Source of the DNA: Pithys albifrons albifrons
Lineage: Eukaryota; Chordata; Aves; Passeriformes; Thamnophilidae
NCBI RefSeq assembly: GCF_047495875.1
Contig: NC_092467.1
Location: 26,724,066-26,788,065, forward strand
Reading direction: 5' to 3'
DNA: 64,000 nt
Below, one piece after another: positions 25,306-37,712 of this stretch (its first letter is position 1; every line of letters begins with the position of its first letter). The notes below the pieces were generated by a model, which saw nothing but the letters and a program-made list of their open reading frames with translations, ran no database searches and was not told the origin of the DNA. Position numbers and translations under genes: made by a program.

Positions 25306-26600
25306 TTGTGTGGTTTCAGTGCAGTTACGATAAAATCTCAAATCTATTGCATTATTCTGCATTGCTGATCTGCAGCTTCTGGGTAGGTGGACAAAGCATG
25401 GTGTAAAAAAGCCTCTTGGGACACCACCAACTAAAAGCATGGTCTTGAGGGATGCACCAGGGTGTCTTGTGGCTTCACAGCATGAGCAAAGACAACTGCT
25501 GCAGTCTCAGCTCTGTGCATGGGCTGCCAGATCTGAGACAGATGTTGGACAACATGAGGCAAGGCAGGTATGTTCCACCTACCAAGAGAAAAGAAAGATG
25601 TCCCCTTTCCATAGCATGTGCAGGAAGTTTAAATTTAAAGGTATCTTGCTGTTAAAACCATTAAGACAGAAAAGTAAGGAAAAGCTTAATCCTACCTTTA
25701 GCCTTAAAATTTACTGGTTAAACCTACTTTTCCCAACAGTCCTTTGCAAACCTATCTCAGGAATTAGAAGCACATATAGGTATTAAGAGATGCTCAGTGT
25801 GTTTACCATGAGCAAGATAAAGATGAAACAGGAAAACAAAGGGGGGGAAATGGCTGAAATACATCACCCATTTTTATTTATTACCAGCAGTTTGCTGTTT
25901 CCTCACTGGAAGGAGCTGCTACTGTTTTGGGGGACAGTTTGGAGCTGAAAGCATGGAGGGTAGATGGTCATATTGAACATCGAAGTCCAACAGGAATGTC
26001 AGAGCACAAGGTGAATTGGGATCTCTAAAACATTCATTGTTCACACACTTCTTGGCTGGTTTTCCACCTAAACCTACCAACTGAAGCAGGTATCCAAAAG
26101 AAAGTCACACCTTTGACAAAGGTTAAGTGCCTTCCCCCAGGACAAGGACACACCAGGGCCCCTCAAAAAGGCTCCCAGGTTTATTTTGCATGGTTTTCCC
26201 TAGCTGGCTTCTCACAGAAATAGCTGAGGTGCTTTGGCTGACATTAAAAGAAGAAAAAAAAAAAACAAACACACCACAGAACACCACAAAATTCTGCCTG
26301 AGGCAGACACCTGGCACGGAAAATTTTGTGTCAAATCATTACAAGTATGAGAAGTTATAACTAGCTGAAAATATGGTTTGCAGTAGGAAGTGTCAGGCAT
26401 TCTTAATATTGATGTGACACACACATATTAAATATTTACAGTTATATAATACATTTAGCATTAATAGCACAATCATTTCAATTCAGTGGACAATGCTGAA
26501 TGCTACAAGTATGATACAAAGTTCACTACAAGCTACTGAAGTACCTGGGGACCAATTCTTTGAAGTCAGGCATGAACAATTTCTTCATTTAACCAGCTGG
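25306..26600. other. Unique non-coding sequence
   Basis: Nothing recognised. A plus-strand open frame of 115 codons (25439-25786) has no known motif. An A12 run at about 26257-26268 is followed by a CAAACACACCAC stretch. Confidence 0.5.
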
Positions 26601-26664
26601 AAAGAGAGGAGAGGGAAGGGGAAGGGGAAGGGGAAGGGGAAGGGGAGGGGAGGGGAGGAAGTGG
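26601..26664. repeat. Purine simple repeat (GGGGA/GGGGAA)n
   Basis: An uninterrupted purine stretch with repeated GGGAAGGGGAAGGGG units followed by GGGGAGGGGA units. At least eight G-runs of three or more lie close together on one strand, so it meets the usual pattern for an intramolecular G-quadruplex, and as a polypurine mirror-like tract it could form triplex DNA. Length is probably polymorphic. Confidence 0.95.
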
Positions 26665-29600
26665 CAACACGGGATTGCTGCCTGCTCACAAAAAAGTGCT
26701 ACATTTTGGTATTTGAGGCAGAAGGTCTTTAGGATATTTTCTGACATGATTTTTTTCCCCTCTGTTAGGATCACTTGTCCTTTCAAATGGAAAAGTTTTT
26801 AATATTGATATCATTTAGCCCTTTTCTCTTTAGCTAAGGAGCTTTCAAAACCTGATGGTGCTCAGGAGGGGCACATGAATCCTCCCTTACTGGGGAGGCT
26901 CTGAGGACCATGGAGAGCTCCAGGCCTCCCTCAGCAGCTGCACCTCTGCCTTGTTAACTGCACATTCTCCAGTCTTCAAACATAAGGAGGTTTCAGGAAA
27001 GAGATGCAGCAAATGCATTACAGATTGTGAATTATTGTGGACGTTTCCCTTCGTACAGCTCTTCACTTGGTTACTTGAGGAATGCTAAAGTCTAGGATGT
27101 TACAAAGAGCAACATTAAAATGAGACTCAAAGAATTTAATTCAGTGAAACCTCTGCTATACTGCTTTGCTAACTATAAAATTAGCTTAGACTTTATCATG
27201 GTATTACTCTGTGTAGTTGAGATGTTCATGATGACCCATAAGTTGTATAAGTGTTTTTCAATTAATGAAGTGTAGCTGTGTGCTAATAACAACAACAAAA
27301 AAATACTTTTAAAAATAATTCCTAATTCAGGCACTTGCCTGGTTGTCTGTCCTTTTTGCCCTCACACTGCTACGCTGAAGCACAGACCCGCAGGAGGTGT
27401 AACTCCTGTGTAAGGCAGCATTCCCATTTGGAATTTCACTGGCAGCATTAATGCTACCTCATTTGGGTCTAGGGCAGGGGAGAACTCTGGAGAAGACCAT
27501 CTTCTAACAGAAAGATTTCAAAAGGATTTTCAGAGGAATTGCTACTCCCTGTTTAATGCTGTGCCATAGCCTGACCACCAATTTGGCTTCTGAGTGGGAC
27601 CCCTTGGACTTGGAAATTGTGAGGGCAAGAGTCACTCCAAGTTTCCCCATTCAATCCTTCTTGGAAAATCAGCAAGTTTGTTATTGAACAGAATAATAAT
27701 ACTGTTCCCTTGCCAACATAAGTCAGCTTTCTGTTTTGACTGTTCCTCTGAACATCAATAATCTGAAACTTTCAACTGAAAACTCAGAAATATCCCTTTG
27801 GAAAGCCAGCAGTTGTGTAATTAGACTGACTCCTGCTCCCTATTCCCTTGGGCCAAAATCTCCAATGGAATTGCAAAAGCGTCACAAGACATATATTGGA
27901 TCATGTTGATTCATCAAAAAGAAAATAGTGCAAGTCCTGACAGGGCATAACCAGCTACAGGGGTGCTTAAAACAGGGTGGAAGCTGAAACCTTCTTGCCA
28001 TTTTTTTCCATTCTTTGTAGTAAAAGGTCAAAATATTTTCAAAAATAGCAAAGGCATCTTCATTTCATCAGCTTGGGGCAGGGGGAATGGACAAAGGTAC
28101 TTTCATTTTCTATTTCCTATATATGCAGGTTTTGGCAAAATAACTGCTTCTAGTTCCATTGCCAGGAAATTGCTGAGCTGCAGGAATGTGTGAGCAACTT
28201 TTTACTGGATAACTGACAGGTGTCTGAGCCCTGTTGGTCTTGTCATTGCCTTTCTCCATATACATGGGTAATATTTTCAGGAATCACTAAGATAAAGAAA
28301 CAGTGCATGGTCTCTCACTGAGACTTTCTCAACCAGCTAAATTATTTCCTAATACATTCCATGCCACGTTACAGCCATTGCCAGATGACATTTGAAGTAT
28401 TAAACTCGTTCTACATAATTACAGAAGTCATCCATGTTTAGGTTCTATATTCTTTTCAATCAATATTATGGCTGCAGGTGGATAGTAACAGCTGGCTGTT
28501 CTGGAATGTGTTAGCAAAATTCACGGATATCTTACATCCCTCAAGAGGAAGCAGCTGAAAAGACTTACATTTTCCTTTTCCTAATAGAAAATATTTATCC
28601 AGTGAGAAGAAATGCTGCAAAGTTTCATAGGACTTGAAATAGTAATAATAATTACATCTTCTTGGTGGTACAAAAAGATAATGCTGTCAACAAAGTGTTT
28701 TGGGCCCAAATCTCATCCATGGTGCAGGGCTCATAGGAGGACTCAAAACAATGAGATCAGTCTGAGAAAAGAGGAAAAAGCTGGGAAAAGTCACTGCATT
28801 TTTGCTATAGGGAACTATGGCAAGGGAAAAATCCCATGTTTATGAGCACTGGCATAAGGTGGGCCACTGAAGAGCTGAGCATGAAGTGGCACTAAGTTCA
28901 TGTGGGAGCATTCTACTCCCCCTACACAGTCTGCTCTCCTGGGCTCTTCATAAAGTGCAAGTCAGCCTATGATCCAGAATCAAAGCCTCCCCTACCAAGA
29001 GATACTCACCAAAAAATCAGACATTGATGATGGACCACAAAGTGACATAGAGCTTAAATCATGCAGGTGGAGTGTTGGACGCTGGCACTGCCAGAAACAC
29101 TCATGGCAGCAGGTGAGAGTGGCACTAACAGGGAGAGAGTGGCAGGGATATTGGTATGGATCAACCCCCGAATACACACAAGGTAATAATCACAATTTAA
29201 ATAGCATGCAAACACAAAGGCAGCAATCCATCTGATACCCAGGCTGGAAGATGAGAATGAAAAGGCTTTTTCAAGTGTAGGTCCTTGTGAGGAAGATAAA
29301 GCAAGCCCTGTTAAGGGAGAGATTTGGATGAAGCTTTTCCAGCAACTGTTTACTTATGACTTTTGCAGCTGGCATTTTTCACAGTTAAAAGCTAATGTTT
29401 GTCTGGAGCTTGTGGGAAAAACCTGTGGGGGGAAAGAAGGAGATGATGACACATAGAAGGAAAGAGGATATATGGGAGAGCTCAAAACGAGCACCGATGT
29501 ATTTGCCTCAGTGTTCTCTGATGGGTTACAAAACAAAGACATTTTGATGTGTACAACCACTAGTTATTACTGCCAGTGGTCTTGGTTATGTTACTGGGAT

Positions 29601-29691
29601 CAGAGCCTGCAAACATAAACCCTCTCTATTTACTTCACCAGTAACTAGCACAGATGGGCTTTATGTCCAGGTTATTCATAGAGCTCCTTGG
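26665..29691. other. Unique non-coding sequence
   Basis: No gene recognised. Local (AAC)n-like sequence lies near 27290-27302. The part at 28969-29235 has an 88-codon plus-strand open frame and better base balance but no known motif. Confidence 0.5.
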
Positions 29692-29722
29692 TTTTTTCTT
29701 TTTTTTTTCTTTTTTTTTTTTA
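29692..29722. repeat. T-rich simple repeat
   Basis: Almost pure T interrupted by single C bases. If read on the minus strand it is an A-rich tail, but the adjoining sequence shows no recognisable retroposed copy. Confidence 0.9.
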
Positions 29723-30676
29723 ATTCAGGCATTTTAGTTGCTATTACAATAAAACCTTTGAACTTTCTATGTTCTTCCAAGCATGGTTCTGAATAGTAAT
29801 AGAATAAAGGTTTGCCCAGATTGTACAGCTCCTTTATATTTAGACAGAATTTGAATTGGATCCTTACTGGAGTAGCTGCAGTGCTGATGAAAAGATAAAA
29901 AAAAACCAAAACAAAAAACTTTTTTTTTCCCATGGGAATATATAAACTATATGTTATCAATTTCATAGAAATAAGGGATATTTTTATAGCATTTATTCTC
30001 TAGTTTTCTTTTGCAAAATTAATAATCCCTTCTAATCCTAAATCAAAGTTAAAATACTTTTTTTCTCCTCTTTCTGTCTGAATCTTTTGCAAAACTGCAA
30101 CATTCACACAATTCACCAATTTCTATAAGAAAATGTAATCGATGTGTTAGTGTACATTGGAATCTTAACATTGACAACCAGTAGCTTGCAGTATTGATTT
30201 GAATAAAAAATGTTCATGATTTCCACAGTACTTCAGCACTATTTCTTGTGTTTTCAATTTTTCCTGCTTAGAATTCTACTCCAAGTGCCTGAGTCATGTA
30301 CTAACAGATTATTCAAAGTTTTGTGCTTCTAAAGAAAACCCAAGAGTAAGTAGAAGGAAATCTGATCTAATTCCTGCTACTTTTGTGTACCTGTCTGTTT
30401 GACATTCAGAGTAAGATCTCAGAAGTGCATTAACCAACCCTAATGGTGAGGGGATACATGAATTGGACTCCCAGCTTTGAAAATCCCATTCTGAAGCTGA
30501 AGCTCTGAATGTTGGATTCAAATGCTGATCTCTGTCTGTTTGCAAAGGTGTTTCACAGCATGTGAATAAACATGTTTTGGCAGTGTCATGAACAGAACAG
30601 CTAAACAAAAGACCTGGGAGGATTTCAGTAGGAAAGTTAAGTGTCTTAAAGCAACATGCCCTGTACTGTACTGGGT
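29723..30676. other. AT-rich unique non-coding sequence
   Basis: No gene seen. The overlapping open frames at 30309-30870 on both strands are mutual shadows without recognisable domains. Confidence 0.5.
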
Positions 30677-30702
30677 GGCATTCCTCCCTGGCATTCCTCC
30701 CT
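30677..30702. repeat. 13-bp tandem duplication
   Basis: GGCATTCCTCCCT occurs twice in direct succession (30677-30689 and 30690-30702) without mismatch, then a partial GGCA follows. A small replication-slippage product. Confidence 0.9.
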
Positions 30703-33700
30703 GGCACTGGGAAAGGAAAAAAAGGCCCAGCAATGGCAAAGCATCATGGCAGTCCAGCCAGTCAGGTCCCTTTGCTTCCAAATGTCATGGGTAAAACTTC
30801 CATGTTGTCCTGACTGAGCTTTAAATGAGGATAAAAAAGCATTTGTATTCAGAAAAGCTCTCAAACACATAAATATTTAGCCTCACTTTAAGTGTTCCTA
30901 GAGGCTTAAAGTTAAGCAAACACTCACAATTTCTTCCTGAATACGGGTGGATTTCTGATTCAGGATTTAAGACAGCCTGGCATTATGGGAGAAAGATTCT
31001 GGGTTTGCCAAAATCCCATAGGCACAATTTACCCTTAGTAAGTGATCACTGTAGATTGGAAGTGACATTTCTACAGCTTTGGGATGCAGCAACATTTTTA
31101 TTACTGTTACAGATCAACTTTAAGTGTTATATTGTTTTGTTAGTTTATGTAAATCAATCTGAAATGCTGTATGAATAGAAGGAATTTGAAAAGGGATCGC
31201 TCATCTTTATTGGCTTTGAAGTACTGAGTACATGGTACTTTGCTGAAACTTATACTGCACTGAGTAATAAGAAAAATTGTTCAGATACTAAGCAAGTCTC
31301 AGCACAAATTCTGGTAATTTTCCACCAAAAATGAGACTCCAAAAAAGAGATAAATATGGTACAGTGCTGAACATCTTCTCTAAAGAAATCATATCATGTA
31401 TGACCAAAGCTTCTTTCAATATCATACAGATTTGATTTTCCTTCAGATGGCTTCCAAAACCTAGGGCAGAAATCTGTTTCAAACTGCTCTCTTGGTAGAG
31501 GAAACATCATCTCTAAATGGTTGCTTATTCTTCTGCAAAGCAACAGTAACTGCAGGCTGCTGTGAGGCCACTCTGAATGCTCTGTGCATTTTAACAGGTA
31601 CTTTCTACACTCTTTAATATGCCAGTTTGATGGAATACTTAAAGATGCTGAAAACCCTTCTGGTGAAATGTGAAAATTGATAACATTGCTTTATAACACA
31701 GTATTTTAATACAACATCTCAATATTAACTGTAATGCTGCAAAAGATCTTTCACACTTTACGTTGTTCAGTTTTTTCATTTTGGAAAAGAATCAAGAGTT
31801 TTTTTGGAAACCATATGTAAATATCATTCCCTTCATATTTCCTAGAATCTTAAAATCATAGCAGCAGAAGATACAAATTATTAGCAAAAAAATTTATGAT
31901 CAAAGATACATTTCTCAGTTCCTTTACTTCTAATCACCGCTGATCCTTTCTCATTTCCCAGTATATCATTTAAACTCTAAGTTTCCCAAAACACTAACGC
32001 AGCCTACATTTATTTTTACTGCAATGTCTATGACAAGTTTTCCTTTTATTTTACTTAAATCTATAGTTCTCACATCATGAGCACGGCTCCCACAGCCTGC
32101 CTACAACCAGGTACTGCAGAGGTAAAATCTGCAGACACTCTTTTGGTGGCCAGGAATGGGGAGGAGAAAGAAGCCATGTACCACAAAGAAGGCAGGAAAA
32201 TATGAAAACTAACAAAAAAAATGTAATCAGCAGCATGAGTAGCAGATTTCCAATAAATAAAAAATGCTGATATGAGCTTCAAAACATAAGAGGACTTTCC
32301 CTCTAAAGTGGGACAGCACTCTGTCAACACAACACAAACACCCATTGCAGGGGAGAATGATCTTCTGTGATCTTTACACACTTGACACTGAATTCAACAG
32401 GAATTTTAGATGTGCCAGGATTAAAGATTTAAGTTGTGAATGTGACTGTGAGAAATAAAATGGTGATTCAGATTTGGGCTGTCAGCTGCAAGAGGAGCAC
32501 ACAGTGTGTCTCAAGAGGGTGAAGTACATGGCTTAGCACTGCCCTAGTTCTGGATCATTAGGGATTTCCTTGGCATAAATCAGAGAAATCTAAATAGCAC
32601 ATTGTCACCCCAGCTGTTCAGATCCCCAGAGTGGCAAAGCTGAGTCATCCACTCTCTGTGATAGCACTGACTGCAAACTTTGCCTCCAAAGACTCCCCGA
32701 GATGGGACCTTCTTTCCACAGGTGACAATTACAGCACTACACACATAACCTGTCACCCCACAGACTCAGACCTGGATCTGTACAGAAACACTCCTTTCAC
32801 ATCAAGTAGCACTTGTGCTTTCCATGTGCATAGAGGCAGTTTTAATAGTATTGTTTATCTGTCTATACCATGGCAGCTCTTATGAAACACTGACACAAAA
32901 ATGTGACCAGGAAGATCTTTTTTCCCTGTTCAAAACTGCTCATTTTCCAAAAATGAATGGCAGTCGGGTCCCCTCTTTTGGAGAGAAAATTCATTTTCTC
33001 ATATTGTTCCTCACAGCACATGCCTTAAGCCTTTTCTTCCTCAAGCAGTTGACTGAAAGAAGCATTCCTCTAAGGAAAGAAAAAACAGAAAAACAACAGC
33101 CTTGCAGGACAGATTAAAATTTTGTCCAAGTTTGTAACTCTATTACCCTAACAATAAACCATATTACATGATATTTTACTAGAACGCTGACAATTCTAAA
33201 GCCTATTAAAAATATGAACAAATCAATAAAGATGAAGTTGAATTATACATATAAGGAACGTTTTCTTTATTGAACAATTCTTATAGATCGTTTTGAAATA
33301 ACATTGTTCTAGACTTTTGCTTGGATGATCTTATTGCCAAGTTTCAATGTGATAACTGTAGCAGCTTTGCATTATGTCCTTACCAACAGCAAACAAGCAG
33401 AAAAATGGAAGGACATTCTGATATAAACATATATGAAGTCTTTTGTAAATAGCTTCAAGGTTTTAATCACATTACGAGCATGTTTACTTTTTAAAAATAT
33501 TCTTCTAAAACACAGCTGGGAAAAGAAAGAGTGTCGTTAAAAAACATAATCACTGGTAACTATGTTGAATTCTGAAGTTAGTTATTTTTGATAAGAAGAC
33601 CTGTTTTATGTGTTGGAAATGGTAAAAAATTATGATCCTTTATATCTGCATGAAATTTGAAGCTGGGAGGTGGTCTGGTAAATTTAAAAGATCTGGTTTG

Positions 33701-34467
33701 ATGCTTATAAAAATGTTTTCTTTGCTTTTCATAAATTTCTGTCTATAAATACAAGATTAGCAGAGTAAACCATAGTTCAAAATCAGAGCAGCTCTCATGC
33801 CAAGAATTTGGCATTGCTGACCACGACTGGGTTCTAAGGTTTATTTTCATCTTAATAGATTTTTAATTGAGCTAAAATGGTTATTTCAGCACCAGAATAT
33901 GTTAGGGCAGACTCCATTTTACAATATATACATAAGTTTCCCAAAAAAAGATACCATTGCATATCCAGATTTTTCTTAGGAAAAAGCCAGGGCAATTCAG
34001 CTCTCTTTGCTTCTCTCACTCCTGGGACAACCCCTCACATAACAATTGTCAGTGCCTTATTTACAACGGCACATCTCAGGTTTGATTCTGGCAGCTTTTG
34101 ATCTCTTGATGGCCCAAAAGCTTTCAAATACAGAAGAATCTGATGCTTTTTTGGCATCCTGCAGTGTGCCTAAGCCTCAAAAGCAAGTTTTAGTCCCAGA
34201 AGTGAATTACTGAAGCAGTGTAAACAAAACACAAACGTCACAAAATGATGAATATCTCAAACAAAATATCTTTGTCAGACAGATGACAACTTCAGATCAC
34301 TTGAAAAGCATTTGTAGAAACTCTGCAATCCGCAAACAAACTTCTGTTTTACAACATAGAACTAAAAAGTACACGAAAAAAATGAATTATTAAAACCTCC
34401 AATATTCTTTCTTGACATCCATATAAAATTTCAAATATCTCCATTCTTTTAAACATTTAGTGCCTGT
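30703..34467. other. AT-rich unique non-coding sequence
   Basis: No gene, RNA or transposon recognised on either strand. Open frames of up to 103 codons (32070-32381 minus, 32815-33117 plus) have no known motif. Confidence 0.55.
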
Positions 34468-34502
34468 AAAAAAAAAAAAAAAAAAGAAAAAAAAAAGAAA
34501 AA
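34468..34502. repeat. A-rich simple repeat
   Basis: A long A run, then G, ten A, G, five A. No upstream poly-A signal with a recognisable retrocopy could be identified, so I call it simple sequence rather than a processed pseudogene tail. Confidence 0.92.
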
Positions 34503-35306
34503 GATTCCTGCATGTTTATACACACAGAAATTCATATGACTACCCAGTCACAACAGAACTGTCAGGAAAAAGGATACAAGAGCTCCACTGAACACTGCCT
34601 TCAATGAAGCTCTCATGACTGATTTATTGAAAAAGAACAGAACAAATGAGAGACAAAATATTTTATATCATTTTAAGAAATAACTTTGGATAAGTATGTG
34701 ACAATGACAGTTATTCTACCCCTAGAAACTTCTCAGAATACATTGATTAGGTGAGATCTCTAGACAAATGCAGAAAACAATTCAAATGGCAGAATGTCTG
34801 ACTTTTTCCTCTATTAATATGTTATTCTTTAACTCTTAGAAAAGCTTAAAGTTTTCTTTTCACCTTGTGATGAGAGAAAGGCAAGGCAGAGAGGAAGAAG
34901 AGGGAATGGTCCACACTATGCTACATAAGGTGTTGAGGTTGTTTGTTTGTTTTAGCACAAAGATGCAATAAAGCTGGTTTGCCAGTTTTCAGGTTTATGT
35001 CCCTTGGTGCTGCTTTAAGGTTGCAGTGGATGCCATAAAATTCTACATCTATGCCTCAGTCAATTAGACAATGTGCATTGCTGTTTTTTAAAGCAACCTG
35101 GAAACACAGATAAAATGTTGTAGACTAGCAGGCTTGATACTGTAACCTTTTTATACCAGCTATAACTACATTAACATAAAGATAGTTGCTATAATATCAT
35201 TACTGGGAATCAAGGCACTTTGAAAACCTCTGTTCCTCATGCCAATTTATCCTGGAGTTAAATTAGCAATGAAGTTCTGTAGTAGTAACACAGCCATTAG
35301 TTAAGG

Positions 35307-35327
35307 AAAAAAAAAGGGGGGGGGGGG
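35307..35327. repeat. A9-G12 homopolymer junction
   Basis: Nine A (35307-35315) are followed directly by twelve G (35316-35327). Long G homopolymers are rare in vertebrate bulk DNA and error-prone in sequencing, so the exact length is uncertain. Confidence 0.92.
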
Positions 35328-36502
35328 AGAATACATTTGGAAATAATTCAAAGAGATTGGGGAATGACAGCAGAGGATTGGCCAGACTAATGAAATTCCT
35401 TCTTCCTAACCTTTAAATACCGGTGTGTACTGTACAAGGCCCCATTCTGACTAAATGTGTGCTATTGGGTTTACAAATAAACCTGCTCAACCTTTTGCAT
35501 TATTGATCAGGGATGGCATGCTTAGCCCACACAGCCTATTTACATTCTATTTCTTTTACACTTCTAAGATATAATGTGTCTTTTGCAAAATAAGAGCTCT
35601 TTCCATTTAAACTCTGCAGTTTGTGTTCTTCATGCATTTTAATGGCTGGAAGCAATTTGGAAGGTTAGTCTTAGAATAGTAGATAAAACTGGCAATATTT
35701 ATTGGTAAATAAATGCCTAATTATAATAATTTAGGAACATTTCCAATATCATGGGTTTTTTCCTAAATAAATAGCTGGAAAATTATCTCCTTTGTGTAAC
35801 AATGATACTTAAATAAAAACTATGTAACAACTTATACCATTCTAATGTTACCAAGAAGAAATTTTGCACCTATTCTAAACAAAAGGCAATAGTGGTTTAA
35901 TTTCAAAATAAGAAACAAAAACCTGGAATTCAAACAGCTAATTCTTCCCCATGTTCTGCATAGCGACAAACCAAGCCCACATTTCCAAGGCTAGCAAAAG
36001 GGGCTGGCACAGCATAAAGACAAATTCAGATGGCATGAGTCAGGTCTTGAAAATTTTGTGTTTTGAGACAATTGGGAACAATTCTGATTCCTTATTCCTG
36101 CTTCTGACCACGTGGAGCAAGAGGGTGTGAGGATCAAATACTCTTTAGCAGTAGGTGTCATACACAACCACATGCTTGCTGACCAGAATCCCCTCATAAA
36201 GTCTTTAAAAAGACCTGGAAAGTTTTGAAACAAGGCATTTGTACCACAAGGCATTTTAAATATCTCTGTTTCTGAAGTCAGAAAAGGAAAATCATCAGCC
36301 ACTTCAAGCAGGTCCTGCTTTGACATCAGAAAGTCAATTCACTCAGCTTAGCAGCATTCAATTCTCAACAACATTTTGTTCTGGGTCTCTGTCAAGTTAT
36401 TCTAGGCTGTGAAATTGTCAGGAATGATGGATGACTATCAGCCTTCTGCTATCTTTTCCCTTCTCCTTAGAGATTTGATGCTGCTGACTGCAAAGCAAAT
36501 CT

Positions 36503-36538
36503 CTCTTTTCTTTTCCTTTTCTCTTTTTTTTTTTTTTT
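36503..36538. repeat. Polypyrimidine tract
   Basis: A CT-rich stretch ending in a long T run. It is polypyrimidine like a splice-acceptor tract, but there is no AG acceptor followed by a recognisable exon. Confidence 0.85.
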
Positions 36539-36808
36539 GCACAACATACCAAATGAACAACAGTAATTATGAGAAAGCCTACACTACAATTATTTTAGCA
36601 CTTAACTTTGTATTGACATCTGTAAGAGACAGAGCTCTCTAGATTGATTAGCAATGATATAGCTTCCTGCCTTTTACTATTATTGCTGCAGTCATCCTTT
36701 ACATGCAATTTGCTCCAAATAAAAACCCTCATTGTTTTTCTCTCTTAATATTTTAAATTACAAATTGAACTAATTACAGAAAAATCTAATACTAATATTA
36801 GTATAGTA

Positions 36809-36830
36809 AATTATTATTATTATTATTATA
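36809..36830. repeat. (TTA)n microsatellite
   Basis: About seven uninterrupted ATT/TTA units. Confidence 0.92.
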
Positions 36831-37489
36831 TTTCAAATTTTGTAGTATTTTTACCACAATTCAAGCTGACATAGGAGAACAATTAAAGATATTAAGTGGG
36901 ATTTTACTGGGAAAGATGCTAAAGCTGCATTATTGGTCCAGGTTGAAATCCTTACTTGAACAAATCCTGTTTGGTCAGCCATTTCAGTCCAGGTATTTTT
37001 AGTGGGGAAAATTAGTGAAGGCAATATTAAACATTAAAAGCATTGACAGGATTTGATGTCAAGTTTTTAAACCATTTGCTAAAACTAAGTACAGGTAGAA
37101 ACATCTCATCTGGAAAATAAACAGTTTGGGGAGCAAAAATGCAATAGTGAGAAAAGAAACTGGGACATTCTTCAACTCCATGTCAATTATAATCCAGTTC
37201 CTCATATTTCTGTTGTATTCAAAATAACTGCAAAATTTATCACAAACAATTCTTTAGCAATAACAGTACATTAATTAATCTCCATTACTCTGAGCCACAT
37301 AGCTGTTCCTTCCAATTAGACATCCTATCTGCTCGGCTCGGTGCTCAGGGCTGCACACACAGGGAAAGGGAAGTCTGTTCCATCTCAAAGCATGGCCAAT
37401 TGTGAAAAGAAGATTCACTACCCTCAAGGAAATCATTATCAGATATCATCATCATTGCCTTTAACATTAAATTCAAGCAAAGCCAAAAC

Positions 37490-37712
37490 CCTTCCCAAAA
37501 ATCTTAAGTAGATTTTCCCTCTAACCTGTAAATGTCCCCCAGTCAGACCAAAGGCTGACATTCACCAGGAGATTTCCTTGATCACATTAGATACATGGGA
37601 GGGAGAAGGAAATGTTTCTCCCTCACAAGTTCCTATTATGAATCAGGAAACATCTGCAACATACTGTGGTTTAGAATTTACAAAACCCAAAAGTGGATGC
37701 ATATGAATAGGG
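37490..37712 (+). repeat. Unnamed repeat, copy A
   Basis: This stretch matches the one at about 39625-39850 in the same order and orientation. Shared landmarks include AAAATCT.AAGTA, TTTCCC.TC.AACCTGT, CAG.CAGAC.AAAGG, TTCTCCCTC.CAAGTTCC and TGAA.CAGGAAA. Identity by eye is roughly two thirds, with several indels; copy A lacks about 14 bases present in B. I do not recognise the family. It may be an old interspersed element or an old local duplication. Confidence 0.7.

Larger units (their letters stand above)
34503..37489. other. AT-rich unique non-coding sequence with simple repeats
   Basis: No gene recognised. The 111-codon minus-strand open frame at 35991-36326 has no recognisable domain. 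Simple repeats inside this stretch are listed separately. TTTGTTTGTTTG-type sequence lies near 34940-34950. Confidence 0.55.

Noticed and set aside
29692..29722. Possible minus-strand retrocopy poly-A tail
   Set aside because: The adjoining sequence shows no recognisable transcript copy.
34468..34502. Possible processed-pseudogene poly-A tail
   Set aside because: No coding or RNA-gene similarity and no AATAAA-type signal at a sensible distance upstream.
36503..36540. Polypyrimidine tract as a splice acceptor
   Set aside because: It is followed by GC and not AG, and no exon-like frame follows.
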